Notes: generated from the letters alone by a model not told the origin. 64,000 nucleotides of DNA from Lycorma delicatula (GCF_047948215.1 NC_134456.1:80714515-80778514), one strand, 5' to 3'. Positions 9,884-21,890 are shown, numbered from the stretch's first letter. Translations and numbers: made by a program.

Positions 9884-11004
9884 ATATATATTTAAAAGAA
9901 TTAAAAAAAAATGTGTAAAAAAATTTATACTATATAGAAATACTATGTACAAAATTGTCTCCCGCACTCACTTTAATTATCCTATATTAGTAATTATCCT
10001 ACATTAAGAAGCAATGTTTTTTTGGCGGTCGTGGTTTTATAATTTTTATTTATAAATAAAATAATTATTTAAAAGTGGGGAATAGTTTAAAAAACATTTT
10101 CTAAAAATATTAATGTATAAGTTAAGTTAAAAAATTTGTTTAAATAAATATTACTCTAAATATAACACCTCATTAATAAAGGGTGACACAGAATGAAAAC
10201 ATTTTCAAAATTATTTTTCTTTAATAAGTTTCCAATTTACCGAAACCATAAGTAAATTTGAATAAAAAAAAGACATGCAAATTGAGTTTTCCATTAAAAT
10301 TCCTCAAAGAACGGTATATGTATAATATGAATTTATATGTATACATATATTATGTACAATATACCAAAATATATATACTTAGCATAAACAAGCATATACA
10401 AAGATGAGTCCAAAGAACAGTACAGATATATATTTTTTTCAGGACAATGAAAATACTTTTCTGAAGGGATAAATCAGATAAAGGCTGAAATACATTTTTG
10501 AAATTTTCTCTGCGCCATTTATTATTATTTGGATAAGATAAACTATCTCTTTTTGACAGAATATGGCTTTTATTTAAAACGGGAGAATTTAGTATTTTCC
10601 AGTCTCCTCTACATATATTTCTTCTCTGCCAGCTGACGCTAATATTGCTACGCAAATAAACCAAGTGATATTTCTTTCGTTTTTTACCACCAATACAAAA
10701 TCTGGTTAATTATTTAAAACTACTTCGTTGAAAATCGGTACATATCAAAAATCAGTTAGTATCGGAAATCAGTTTACTATAAAAAATATTAGATTAACAT
10801 CGATTACATAAGGTAATAATTATAATTTTACTCACATTAGCAAATTAAACTTTTAATACGACAGATATATTCTCTGCTGCACAACTTTTGAAAAATTATT
10901 ACATCTCGTAATCTAAACAAGAAAAAGTAGGATTAAATTGTTGATTATAAGTTCAGTTTTACCTATATGATCTCTCACCTTATTTATTTTTTATATATCT
11001 AACG
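9884..11004. other. AT-rich spacer, one unrecognised 104-residue frame
   Basis: The only longer open frame (10350-10664, minus) shows no domain I recognise and has no supporting context. I see no repeat family member here. Confidence 0.4.
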
Positions 11005-11300
11005 CAGCGATTCTCACCTTTTTATCTGTATGACCCCCAAAAAGAAAAAAATATATATATAATGAATATTTCGCAAACCCCCCCCCCCCTCCAACTTTAA
11101 CCCAATGAAACTAGATAAACTATTTAGATTCAGCTGTTTGCTAAACTATGCAATAAAATCGGTTAAAAGAATAAAATCTCTTCTTTTACATTACCGCGGG
11201 GGAAAGTGTTAACCCGGTTATGATGAATTAATAATATTTTTCCCGGATAAAAAACGCCATTCTCAATGGTTTTTTTTTTTACAGAATAAAGAGTATATGG

Positions 11301-11970
11301 TTTTTTTTGCTTTTCTTTCACCCTACGCCCGGGCCGGATCCACAACAAAGCAAAGCACAGACCAGGCGGTTGTCTAGTCAAACGGACCTCCCCGTCCGCC
11401 CACCATATTAGTTTGCTTGGCATTTCTACTGCCACCACCCCATTCGGTCGCCCTAAAGCATAAGACCGAATAGCTGTGCCACAAACGGTTACTGAGACTC
11501 GAAACAGTTTAGCGACCAGTATCCTAAATAGTTCCTAGAGCTTACCTAAGAGCGTGAGCGGACTAAGCGCGCTGCCATTCACCACCGCGTTACGTGTCCC
11601 AACCACTCACTTGTCATATATTTACAAAATGGGTAGGCGTACCCTGTCAACTACTAAAAGTATATATGAAATCCATAAATTAATATTTACTTCGTCAAGA
11701 CAGCAATTCGCTGCCACGCCTAGGTGGCTGAATGCCAGCTAGTACCTGTCCACTATATTAAAGCACTTGGAACCTTAATTGACTGATGTTCAGCCATATA
11801 TATCTCTAGGTTAGCTTCACACAGCAGTGCGGTAGGAGTCTTCTCCCTTAGGCAAAATACTGATGTCGGTTGAACAAAGCAACCGCATCAAGGAACTCCC
11901 TAACCGTCCGCCGACCATAAGTCTCCTCCGACAGGTCAGCCCGCCGGTTAGATCTTTGGCTTACTTAACT
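11301..11970 (-). mobile_element. GC-rich retroposon inserted in hAT copy 1
   Basis: About 670 bp, much richer in GC than its surroundings. It is absent from the aligned position in the second hAT copy (49022), which shows the empty site. Read on the minus strand it ends ATCCGGCCCGGGCGTAGGGT, then an A-rich tail with eight A at 11308-11301, like the 3' end of a non-LTR retroposon. No coding domain is recognised; minus-strand frame 11163-11438 is open but unassigned. TTGGCTTACTTAA occurs at both 11957 and 11979, a small duplication at the 5' junction. No clean target-site duplication is seen. Confidence 0.65.
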
Positions 11971-11972
11971 GG

Positions 11973-12640
11973 TTGCTGTTGGCTTACTTAAATGATTTAT
12001 TTTTGCGTTTAAATGACTTGAATGTGAATTTACAAGGACGTGATAAAAACATTTTATTAATGATAGACAAAGTTCATGCTTTCATAAAGAAGCTGGATAT
12101 CTGGATATTCGCCTTCAAAGCAAAGATTTTGATATGTTTTCTCTTACTTCTGATTATATTGAGAAAAACTTAGATGAAGAAGATACTATTACGCATCACA
12201 GTTTGGATAGCATAAAGATGAATTTGTGTGAGCCAAAAATTCAGTTGTCGGGGTATTTAGCGGAAGATAAAAATGATTTCTGGAAGAGATGGGAACTGAA
12301 TCCATTTAATGAAAACTTTGTTGCAGCTGCTAAGTCGCCATTTGAAATTCCCAACCAGCTCATCGAAATGTCTGCTGATAAAATGTTACAACTACAACTC
12401 ACATCTGATGATTAAGATACGTTTTGGCTTGCTCGTCGAAGTGAATATTTAAGTGAGATTTAATATCAGAATCATTGAACATATTAATCCCTTTCGCCAC
12501 GTCTTATCTCTGTGAAAAAAATGTTCATGTACGGTTGTGATAAAAATTAAACATAGAAGTCGTCTTTTATCACTTGAAAATAATTTGTTTTTGTATATTT
12601 CTGACATAGATCCAAGTATGAGGAAACTTTTAAATGAAAA
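11973..12640 (+). pseudogene. hAT transposase (ZBED5/SCAND3-like), C-terminal part, broken
   Basis: hAT transposases end in a dimerisation domain. The sequence resembles the ZBED5/SCAND3 type. In order: YLNDLFLRLNDLNVNLQG with GRDKNILLMIDKVHAFIKKL (11976-12090); a frameshift near 12110-12130; SDYIEKNLDEEDTITHHSLD and FWKRWELNPFNENFVAA (12134-12330); a stop at 12415; then, in other frames, the dimerisation motif IPFATSYLCE near 12490-12520. The N-terminal BED zinc finger and most catalytic residues are missing. The same protein piece appears in the second copy at 49022-49720. Confidence 0.8.
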
Positions 12641-12763
12641 ATAAAAGCAATAATCTCATATTTTTATTGTTTTTACATGTTTTTATAATGTAAGTAGAAT
12701 GTTCCCTCTTTCATATCACCACTACTCCCTTGGATATTGCGAACCCCAGGTTGAGAAACGCCG

Positions 12764-12896
12764 ACCTCGGCCTCTCATCCGGAGGTCCCCGCGGGTTCGA
12801 ATCCCGGGTAGGAGTGGCATTTTCACACAAGCTACAAATCATTCATCTCATCCTCTGAAGCAATACCTAACGGTGGTTCCAGAGGTTAAAAAAAAA
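12764..12896 (+). mobile_element. SINE-B, 5'-truncated, abutting the hAT end
   Basis: Starts within the tRNA-like head (CTCGGCCTCTCATCCGGAGG), followed by the B box GGGTTCGAATCCC. Then GGCATTTTCACACAAGCTAC, and the tail CATCCTCTGAAGCAATACC, CGGTGGTTCC and AGAGGTT plus nine A. It begins exactly where the hAT right terminus ends. Confidence 0.9.
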
Positions 12897-13889
12897 CGAT
12901 CGGTAGTAATTTTCCGTTTTTTATTTTATTTTTAAGACCATTCATTATGTTATCCTACTGGGCTGTTTAATTATTAAAATAACTTATTTTTAAGCAGATT
13001 TAAATAGCCAGAAGTTTCTATGTATTTTTATTTTTATGGTAAACTTTCGACCAATAAAAAATAAGAGCTGTTTACCGGTGATTTGACTTTAACCAAGTAT
13101 TCTGATCAAGAGCTATATAATCTTAAAATAAAATAAAATATTTGATGAATCTGTTCATTACATTAATTTACATTAGAAAAAATTTAAGAACAAAGGAAAT
13201 ATTGTTTTATTTTCCTACATTATGGAATTTTCGTTTTAATATTACAATAACCAAATGTATACGACGGAGAATGTAATATAATCTATGCAGGTTTTTTATA
13301 CTGAAGAATAATAAAATTTTTAAGTTATTTCATGGTAGAAAGAAACTCAAATTTATATCTTTTATTTAGCAAAATAGAATGCTTTTAGTACAGTTTTATA
13401 TTAAGGAAAGAAGAATACACATAGAAACGTACTTTCCCCATCTACTAGTAAATCGAAAGATAAATTTTCTAGACAATAAAAGTTTTTCCTTTAGAAGAAG
13501 AAAGTTAATTATGTTTCTTAGTTTCAAGGACGGGTAGGTTACTAAAATATTGGCAGACTGAGAAGTTTTACCGTTAAAATCGTAGGAATTTAGGGAAACT
13601 TAAAGAAACGGGCACTTAAAAGTATGTAACTCAATTTCCATCGCAATTAATGTTAATCGTCCTTCGTTGTTTCATAAAACATTATTTATTTTTAAACCTT
13701 TAAATTTATGTATTTTTTGGCGGGTAATCTTTTTTTTTATACTTTTTTTAACAAAAAACTAAAAATCGTCTATTATTCCAGCATGAAACCAAATTATCAA
13801 TTTTGCAACTACGAAGATAAAAGTGTATCCTTTGTAAAAAGATATCAAAGTTTGAATAGTGTTAAAAATAAATCGAATTTCAGTATTTA
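12897..13889. other. AT-rich spacer, nothing recognised
   Basis: No supported feature. The 126-residue frame 13708-14088 (plus) is Phe/Ile/Lys-rich, shows no domain and overlaps a probable LINE remnant on the other strand. Confidence 0.5.
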
Positions 13890-14170
13890 TTTCATCTCTT
13901 CTACTTTACATTATCTCGTACTTTTTCTCTTTCTGTTTCCAATAGTCTGTTATCGTAACATTATCTTAGATAATTTTCTTTATGTCATTCTTAAAACATC
14001 TCTACCTAAGTTAAATGTTTTAAGTTCGACTTTATCAGTATTTCTAATCATTTACTCCTTGTCAATTTCTAAAAGCTTAGTTCAGTAGTTGTCTTTTGTT
14101 TTTCTTTAAATTGCTCGTACAGCACCATATTTCACTTCCGTATAACGTAGTATCGAACGAAGGATTTATT
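13890..14170 (-). pseudogene. Probable LINE reverse-transcriptase C-terminal remnant
   Basis: The minus strand near 14150-14090 reads FDTTLYGSEIWCCTSNLKKN. This matches the LLYGSETW block that follows the reverse-transcriptase domain in many non-LTR elements. Downstream frames are full of stops. Heavily decayed; the extent is uncertain. Confidence 0.45.
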
Positions 14171-14399
14171 TAAAAATGTCATTACACTTTACTTAATGCA
14201 CTTTATGTTATTTTCTTTATACATATTACTTGTTTGTACATACATAATTCATGCATACATGTACCGGTGAGTTCTATACCTCTAGAGATTTTTATAAATT
14301 TAAAGACTACTTGCAATAAAAGCATATTTTTTATAAAAACATAATATTTCGATTAAAAAATAATTTTCACACTCAAAATAATGAATGGAATTAATATAT

Positions 14400-14430
<31 letters not shown>

Positions 14431-14794
14431 TATATATATATGTATATAAAGTTAATACATAAATACATTAATTCATTATATAAATACATTAGTGTTAATA
14501 TATATAAATACAACAAAAAAATAAATAAAAATTGTGCAACACATTTCGTTTTATATATTTATAATCAGAAAAATTGACATTTTTGTTTTTATCATCAGTT
14601 CCTTTAAGTTAAACCTGTGAATATTTGTCATAACCTAACAGTATTTGGCAAATAATAAAAATTTCAAGACCAGAATCCATTTGTAGGTCTGTCAGATAAT
14701 AAATATATAATGTTGTAACAGATGTATTTTTACTTGTCTTTATTGACGAATTAAAGATGAAGATAAAAACACAGAAAAATATTTTTTTGTTTTT
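14171..14794. other. AT-rich spacer with a (TA)n tract
   Basis: Contains (TA)n at about 14398-14445. No other feature recognised. Confidence 0.6.
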
Positions 14795-15459
14795 ACTTCC
14801 TTGTACAAAGTAAAGGAAGTATTGCCATCGTGAAAAATTTCATTTCCAGATTTCAACAGAAATATACATTTTGACCATCCCTGAATTAATTTTGACCAGT
14901 TTCGGCGTGATGTCTGTACGTACGTACGTATGTATTTATCTCACATAATTCAAAACGATAAGCCGTAGGATGTTGAAATTTTGGATTTAGTACTGTTGTA
15001 ATATCTGATTGTGCACCTTCCCTTTTGATTGCAATCGACTAAACCAAAAGTGTTCAAAAAAGCCCAAAATCCAAAAAAGTCTCTATTTTGGTCTTTTTCT
15101 TGTAGTAGTAAGCCTACATCGATAGTTTTTAACGATATATCATAAGTGGTACTTATTTACATCGGTTCCAGAGTCATAGCCAAATGAAATTTTAATTAAT
15201 GAAATATTTGGATCTTTAAGGGGAAGGCACATCGGTTAGAATCAGATTTCATCTCCGTTTTTTTTACTTTTCTTAATTCAAATGTAATGATTTATTAATA
15301 ATTATTAACCTCTGATTGTAAAAAAAAATTACGATAAATAATAATTCAATAACAAAAAAAATTATGAAAAAATATCAGAAGTTATTAATGAAATAAAACT
15401 TTATGTACTTTCATTTAAAAAAAACTGCGTTATGTAATTTAATAGGCATACAAGGAAGT
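14795..15459 (+). mobile_element. ST1 element, copy 2
   Basis: Begins with the hairpin ACTTCCTTGTACAAAGTAAA followed by GGAAGT. It then has GTACGTACGTACGTATGTAT (14918-14937), the GTCCAAAA-type inverted repeat, the block CACATCGGTTAGAATCAG and TTCATCTCC, and ends with CATACAAGGAAGT at 15459. A further conserved TCATGTGATGTCTACATCAG follows outside the terminal block. That sequence is shared by other copies, so the true end may be near 15480. Confidence 0.85.
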
Positions 15460-15479
15460 CATGTGATGTCTACATCAGA

Positions 15480-16390
15480 TTTTCTTTTAAACTGCTGTAA
15501 AATTTAGGTACCCTGTATACTCCTTACAAAGTGTTCTTTTATAAAAATTATTTACAATATGATAAATTAGGCAAAAATATTAATAAATTCTCAAAAATTC
15601 AACATGTATATTTGCATTATCTGTCCGTTATGAGTGAAGCTTCGCTCATCAAATTATTTAGAATTTTTTTGGTAATTGTAATTGAAGTTAAATAAAATAA
15701 GTATAATGAATCGCTATCGTGTATTTTTTACGTTTTTAAAAACAATTTATTTTGGAAAATTCTTATCATTCATTATAATTGGAGTCATTATGTCATTCTA
15801 GGTTGTATAAATTTTAATATATATAAATATTTACCTTAGTTGTTTATTTTTGAGTGTGGGTGCACGCGCACTGCAAAGAATATTTCCTAATTTGCATGCA
15901 TATTACATAAGATTGCATACTATATAGTTAGTTAATACTTAATTGTTAATCTTTGCAACGATTTCTCATTATAAATAGCAATTTACCATAAAGCGTCCGA
16001 CTAGATACCCTTATTTGCGTTTTGAGGAGAATGAGATCCCCTATTTGTAGGTCAATAACACGCATAGACAATTTCATCTAAATGGATGAGGTGGGTGAGT
16101 AATGGGACAGTGGGAGGGAGATAATTTAACGTTTGATCACACCACTCTTCAGATTGACTAGAAAACAAATTTATTTGGAAAATTGAACAGATTTAGATCG
16201 ATAATTACTATTTCCCTACAGCCTACTCTTTGTTTTTTTTTTTTGTAAGGATTATAATTTCTGTTTTACTCTGCGATTTTATCAACAGAGAACACTAAAT
16301 GTAGAAGGAAATTCTACTGTAGATTAATAGAAAGAAAAATAGTACGTGAAGTAAATAAAATATTATTTTTTCAAATAAAATTATTTGTTA
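15480..16390. other. AT-rich spacer, nothing recognised
   Basis: No supported feature. Confidence 0.5.
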
Positions 16391-17320
16391 CAGTGCGTTC
16401 GGAAAGTTGCTCTGCACTGGGATTATGGAAGTGTAATGACGAAACTTTCATTATTACTTTGTATTTTTATTTCATTATTTTAAAGAAACGGATTTTACAA
16501 TTACTGGATTATTTTACAAAAGGTGTTAAAATGACCTCCTCCAATATCAATTCAACAATGGTCACGTTTTACTTTGTTTTCAAACACTTTAATCGGCAGA
16601 TGAACTGGAATATCTAGTATGTATGCCGTTATTACGGTTTTTACTTCGTCCATCGTGCGCAGTCTGTTGCGATACACTGCTTGTTTCGCTGCCCCCTTTG
16701 GAACGTAATTTGGAGAAGTCAGATCAAGCGATCGTGCAGGTCACAAACCCCTCGGAATGATTCGTTCACCAAAGAGATTTCATAAAAAAGTAATTGACCT
16801 TTTTGTTAGCTGTGTGCGCTGTGGCGCCATCTTGTTGGAACCAGCCGTGATTGATTTCCACTTTTGTTAACTGACTAATAAATTTTATTAAAACGGTGTA
16901 ATAACGATCACTACTAACTTTATTTTCAAAAAAATAGTGAACCCACAATGCGTTCTGCTTATATCAACCCACACTCCAATTTTCGCTTCGTGTAAAGATT
17001 TTTGGTGTAATTCATAGGGATTAGTTGTCGATCACAGTCGTGTATTTTGTGAATTAATATGCCCTCCCTGATGAAACCACGCTTCATCTCTAAAAAATGT
17101 AATGTCGAGGATACCTAAGGAATTTTGGTTAATAAAACGTTTAAACCATTTACAGTAATTTAATCTTCTGGCATGATCTGCAGGTCTGTAGGCACAGTTC
17201 TTGAACACATATTACTTTTTATCATATCAGTTCTTTTCTTGGAACCAACCTAACGCGGAAAGAACAGAATGCAGTACAAAATTCTAAAGCATACTGCACA
17301 GCGACTTTCCGAACTCACTG
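16391..17320 (-). mobile_element. Mariner-like element M4, complete with TIRs and TA target duplication
   Basis: Left end CAGTGCGTTCGGAAAGTTGC and right end its inverse, reading CAGTGAGTTCGGAAAGTCGC on the minus strand. The first 26 bp differ at three positions. Both ends are flanked by TA, the target of the Tc1/mariner superfamily. The total is 930 bp. The transposase reads on the minus strand. The second copy at 47060 lacks these ends. Confidence 0.92.
16550..17270 (-). pseudogene. M4 mariner-like transposase, decayed
   Basis: The open piece 16766-16948 carries WFQQDGATAHTAN, the block around the second catalytic Asp, preceded by SSDRYYTVLIKFISQL, which is standard for this superfamily. 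Downstream on the minus strand (lower coordinates) the region matching RSLDLTSPNYVPKGAAKQAV gives the block after the third catalytic residue. Upstream, around 17000-17100, DEAWFHQGGHIN-like sequence holds the first acid. Stops and frameshifts break it. At under 720 bp of coding span the N-terminal DNA-binding domain is missing, so this copy is an internally shortened derivative. Confidence 0.8.
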
Positions 17321-17339
17321 TATAAGATTATACGTGTCT

Positions 17340-18425
17340 ACTATGTATATATTCAAGAAAGGGAGAGGTAAAATTGAGCTTATAATAACGCTTGGTAAGA
17401 AGTACATAGAAACAGGAACAAAAATAAAGCCAGTTTTAGTAGATATAGAAAAAACAATCGATCATATCAAATGAAATAAAATAATAGAAAAAAATACTGA
17501 AATCAAACAGCAGTCTGGAAATATAAAAGTTTAATTAAATGAACTGTATGTGAATCAGTAAAAGCCTGTGAAAATAGAGAATGCTTAAACTAGTGGTTTG
17601 ACTTAGGATAAATGTAAGGGAAGAGCGTCTACAACCACAGTGATTTAATATATATTTTGATATTATCATACGTAATTAAATAAAAATTCTCTAAAATCTG
17701 GAAGAACTAATTTAGAAGAAAGGAAAATAAATCGTATAAAGATGACATGAGATTTTTAAGAGAGTGCGAGAGAATATGGAATAAAGTTTAATATCACAAA
17801 AACAGAATAAATAAGGATAGGTGAAATAAGCCAATGAATATCTGCACAAAAGAAGCAAGAATTGAATAAGTAAAACAGTACAGATAATTCGATACAATAT
17901 CAGAAGATTAAAAATTAAAATAATAAATAAAAACTAGAAAAGCGCGGCTGAAGAAACTTTAACAGAAAGAGAAATAGTAATTATATAATAAGATGAAATT
18001 AGACTCTTGAGGTAACGTTTTGTGCAGTGCTATGTTTTGAGTGTCACTTCTGCATGATTTGAATGATGCACACATAGAAAAAAGAAATTAAAAAGCTGGA
18101 GGCATTTGAAATGTTGGTATAGACGAGATTGAATAGAAGACAACGTGAAAAATGGGGAAGTAATGGGGAAAGTTTACGAGAATAGTAGCTTAAACAGAAT
18201 AGGGAAACAAATTGGCTGGGACATATGGGAGAAGGACGTGATTAAATCCTTTCTACTGAGAAGAATCAGTAGAAAGTACAAAAAGTGGGGACTGGAAATG
18301 TGTAAAATTAGAGATTATCTAAAAGTAAATGAAAAATGTAAGGACGTTAAAAAAGTAACAGGGAATAGGAAAGAATAGAGACGCTTATGGTGCAAGAGTC
18401 TTACTTCAGGCCAGATTATCCTACG
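17340..18425 (+). pseudogene. LINE reverse-transcriptase remnant, heavily decayed
   Basis: Reading the plus strand with frame changes: LGKKYIETGTKIKPVLVDIE (the first RT block, where VDIEKTIDHI stands for the usual VDFEKAFD); NELYVNQ and VKIENA; the CKGRASTTT region in place of KGVRQGCSLSP; then 17700-17900 in RT palm/thumb order; and near 18150-18370 a degraded copy of the C-terminal region (MGKVYENSSLNRIGKQIGWD in place of the usual WIGHIL block). The active-site FADD block is not readable. This is a non-LTR element of the same general type as LINE-1a but far older. Confidence 0.6.
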
Positions 18426-18521
18426 ATGATGATTTTATTAAAATTATTTAAATAATGTTTAATTGCAATATGGAATAAAAAAAAATAATAAAATGAAACA
18501 TTTTTTTTAAATTTTAGATAC

Positions 18522-19428
18522 AGGTCGTAATACCGATGATTCAAATAAAACTTCAACTTTAAAACCACAAAAATATTTATTGCGATAACTCACAGATTAG
18601 GTTGAGGTGTCACTTTTTCACTCGACATTCTTTTTTGTTCGATGTGTGTCGCATTTGTAATGCAACACACATCCCAACTGAAGTCGATTTCATTCCAGAC
18701 TAACCAGCAAGTCGGGCGTTACCTTTGCAGCTGCGGCGTTAATTCGAAGTCATAACTCAACAAGAACAACTGTAGGTGATACATAAACCCGATCTTTAAT
18801 GAAACCTCATAAGAAAAAACTTAGAGGGGTTAAATCTTGAGACCGAGGTGGTCATGCGATTGGACTTTCACGACCAACCACCGACTTGGAATTTGAGTAT
18901 CAAGGAAATCTCATGAGGTGGTGTCCCGTCTTATTGATAGTAATGGCGTCCATCTTGGTCAACATCGTTTACCAGAGGAATCAGAAAATTTTGAAGCATG
19001 TTCAGAAAAAGGATACAATTTATGGTTATCTTCTGGAAGAAGAACGGGCCGTACAGTCTTTGTTTGCGTAGGGCACAAAACGTTTCATGAGGGTTTTCGC
19101 CCCCCCACATATTTAGCAGTTATGTGTATTATTTACCATTCCACTGATATGAAAATTACTTTAAACTGCAATTGCTGACTGCAAATTTTGAAACTAAAAC
19201 ACATAGTGAGCACGTCCAGTAAAGCACCAGCGAGCACCAGTAAATGTATCCATTTATAACAATACTGGTGAGAGCACTGGTGGCCGAATTCGGTACTAAT
19301 GAACTACGTGAGTAAAAACTTTATATGTTTTGTTATGAAATGACATCTCAACCGAATCTGTAAGTTATTTAAATAATTTTGTATGCTTTAAAAATTGTGA
19401 ACTCCTTTTTGGATCACTCTGTATTATA
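18522..19428 (-). mobile_element. Mariner-like derivative M1 with ~100-bp terminal inverted repeats, copy 1
   Basis: The left terminal segment (18522-18625) and the right one (about 19305-19428) are inverted relatives: ATGATTCAAATAAAACTTC against TGGATCACTCTGTATTA, and CAGATTAGGTTGAGGTGTCA against the inverse of TGACATCTCAACCGAATCTG. The long repeats enclose about 680 bp with the C-terminal third of a transposase on the minus strand. The copy at 33170 has the same architecture, so this is a family of deletion derivatives. Confidence 0.8.
18640..19215 (-). pseudogene. M1 transposase, C-terminal fragment
   Basis: On the minus strand, frames around 18790-18870 read PRSQDLTPLSFF, the block after the third catalytic residue. 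This is followed by VELRINAAAAKV, NEIDFSWDVC and ITNATHIEQK, the typical C-terminal end of this transposase family. Upstream, about 19150-18880, the sequence is alignable with the copy at 33300-33720 but full of stops. The first two catalytic blocks and the DNA-binding domain are absent. Confidence 0.75.
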
Positions 19429-19660
19429 ATCATCTCAAAACGAAGTATTATAAAAGTAAATATTTTGAAAGTAATTATTGTAACAATTCATTTTATTTTT
19501 TTTATTTTTATCTGTTCATTTGAATGTCTTGGGAAACCGCAACGCTTCATTTTCATTTAGTAAGATTTGAATAAAATATTGTTTTCTTAAGAATAATAAT
19601 AATTATAGTCACAATTAAAAAATAAAAACAGGTTTACATGTTCAAAAATTACATTTTAAA

Positions 19661-19732
<72 letters not shown>

Positions 19733-20391
19733 TCACAGTAAAATACTCACTTTCACACTTACACATACTCAGGACACTTTCTAAACCAGTAAAATAAAAG
19801 TAGAAATTGCAAAATTAACGACAAATCACCCAGACTTCAAATAATAAAAGAACGACATTAGAAACATCACCAAAGGAAATCAATAATCCCAAAAAAGATG
19901 CTCTTCAAGAAGGAATAAAACTAGTTTCAAGAATGCATTAATTCACCTAAGTAAAGCAATTAGTAAAATCTTTTGAACAAAACCAAGTTAAATATAAAAC
20001 CAACAATTAATATGTGTACACGTATATACGAATATATATAAGTACATAAATTTATCAATTTTCTCCTAGTTATTTCAAAATAGGAATAATCTTAGTTTTC
20101 ACGTCTCTCAAATTTTGTAATTTAATTTACTCTTTAAAAAAAAATTAATTTATTATACCTTACATCAGTTCAAGAATACATAGGTAAAATACTTGTCTAA
20201 AAAATATTTTTATGTTAAAATAAAATATTCTAACAAACAAAAATTTCACATTACAAAGGTAAAATAGCATAAATTAATAAAACTATCTGAATTAATTACC
20301 GTAAAACATTTGTAGACACCTAATCATACGTTTTCCGAAACAGCGTCATAATTTATTTATAAACTTTATTAACGTTATAACAACATGAACA
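19429..20391. repeat. Spacer with a long (CA)n microsatellite
   Basis: A pure (CA)34 run of about 69 bp at 19662-19730. The rest is AT-rich without a supported feature. Confidence 0.85.
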
Positions 20392-20495
20392 TGGCCAGCT
20401 TCGCCAGCCTCTGTAGTGTATCAGCCTTTCACGCGAAGCTCCTGGGTTCGAATCCCGATCAGGCATGTCATTTTTCATACGCTACAAGTTTCTAT
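20392..20495 (+). mobile_element. SINE-B variant, short form
   Basis: A decayed tRNA-like head (GCCTCTGTAGTGTATCAGCC), then the B box GGGTTCGAATCCCGATCAGG and TTTTTCATACGCTACAAG. It lacks the CATCCTCTGAAG tail of standard SINE-B. The copy at 54221 is also tailless, so this may be a separate subfamily. Confidence 0.75.
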
Positions 20496-21429
20496 TTGGA
20501 GTAAATGATCATAGCAGTCGATGTTCGTACGTCTCATTAAATAACAAATCAGAAAACATTAACAATTGTTGCAAATTAATCTTTGATAAAAGCAAAAAAT
20601 AACCCGAAGAATTTTAAATATTAGAATTTAAACAAAAGAATGTGAAATCAAATAAAGATACATTTATAAAACTTTAAAAGAGAAAGCCAAAATGATTTAT
20701 GCATTTAAAATGTCAGTTTATGAATAAATCTTATAATATAATGTTAAAGGATAAGAAACACTGTTGAACATGTTGATAATACGACATTTATGAGTAGATC
20801 CACGTACTGCATGAGATCGAACTAGGTGAAGCCTTAACAGTTGAGTTACAACGATGATCCTTCTATCTTGTACAACTTACAATATATACTACTACACAGT
20901 ACAATAATAGTTTAAGTTAATTTATTTTTTTTTTTTAATATTAAAATTAAGAAAAATAATAATGATTGAAATTTAAGAAATTAAAATGTACTTAAATGCA
21001 TGCATATCCAAACATTTATAAATAAATTAAAATTATTTTTACTTCCAAAAAAAAAAAAAACGTTAGTTTTATTTCAGATATTTTGATTTGTATTATTTAA
21101 ATTAGTATAGAAGGGAAATGCTGTATTGTATTCATAAACCTATTTCGTTGAAGTACAAAGAGCTCTGCCTTGGATATTAATTAAGTCTATCATTAGATAC
21201 GATATTGAATAGTGTAGCGCACAGAAAGAACCATAGCAACGAGAAATCAGGAAAAGTAGAACTTATTAACTTCTCGTTTCTGTATCCTTAACAACAGAAA
21301 AACGTGGATGCCAATCCACTTCATTAATTTATTTTGCATTTTTGCTATAAAAGAGTTATTCCTACGATAAAATTTAACCCAGTGTTGCCAACAGAACTCA
21401 AGTTAACAATAAAATATATAATCTATAAA
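20496..21429. other. AT-rich spacer, nothing recognised
   Basis: Long A and T runs; no supported feature. Confidence 0.5.
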
Positions 21430-21890
21430 ACATTTTTATAAATTATAATTTCCGCTTACTAACATTTATTGGTAGTAGTTATGTTCTACCTGTTTTGGAA
21501 AATATGATTTCCATCTTCAGGAACATATGTTAATTAAATATATATTATAAATTCACTTCACGTATTGAATCATAAGAATTAACAATTGTTGATTTTTATG
21601 TTGGCCAAACTCATTTCATTCCACTAAACATAACAGTTGAAACTCCTTTAATCACAAGACGCATAAACGTATGACTTGATTTTACTTACTTAACGATCAA
21701 TTGTTATGTTTTATATAAATGTTATTTTATTTTAATGTAACTCAATTCAATATGTGAAGTGAACTTATAATATGTATTTAATTCACATATGTTCCTGAAG
21801 ATGGAAATAATATTTTCCGAAAGCGCTAGAACATAATTACTACTAATAAATGTTGGTAAGCGGAAATTACAATTTATAAACCGTCTTATA
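21430..21890. mobile_element. IR2, non-autonomous element with ~135-bp inverted repeats
   Basis: The left arm (21430-21570) and inverted right arm (21745-21890) match over about 135 bp. Shared blocks are TAATTTCCGCTTAC, AACATTTATT, AAATAT(G/T)ATTTCCATCTTC and AGGAACATATGT. The centre is about 170 bp of AT-rich DNA. It is a MITE or foldback element with no coding capacity, unrelated in sequence to IR1. Confidence 0.8.

Larger units (their letters stand above)
11005..12763 (+). mobile_element. hAT element, copy 1 (ZBED-type transposase remnant)
   Basis: The left end CAGCGATTCTCACCTTTTTA matches the CAGNGGTTCTCAACC terminus common in hAT elements. The right end carries its inverse, CCCCAGGTTGAGAAACGC, at 12745-12762. 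Between them lies a decayed transposase (11973-12640) and a GC-rich retroposon insertion. A second copy at 48546 aligns with it along most of its length. The expected 8-bp target duplication cannot be confirmed because a SINE-B abuts the right end. Confidence 0.8.

Noticed and set aside
12780..12830. tRNA gene at the GGGTTCGAATCCC block
   Set aside because: Only the B-box half is tRNA-like; the block recurs in SINE-B copies with the same tail and lacks an acceptor stem.
13708..14088. 126-residue plus-strand frame as a membrane protein gene
   Set aside because: The hydrophobic look follows from AT-rich DNA; no start context, no domain, and a LINE-like block reads on the opposite strand at its end.
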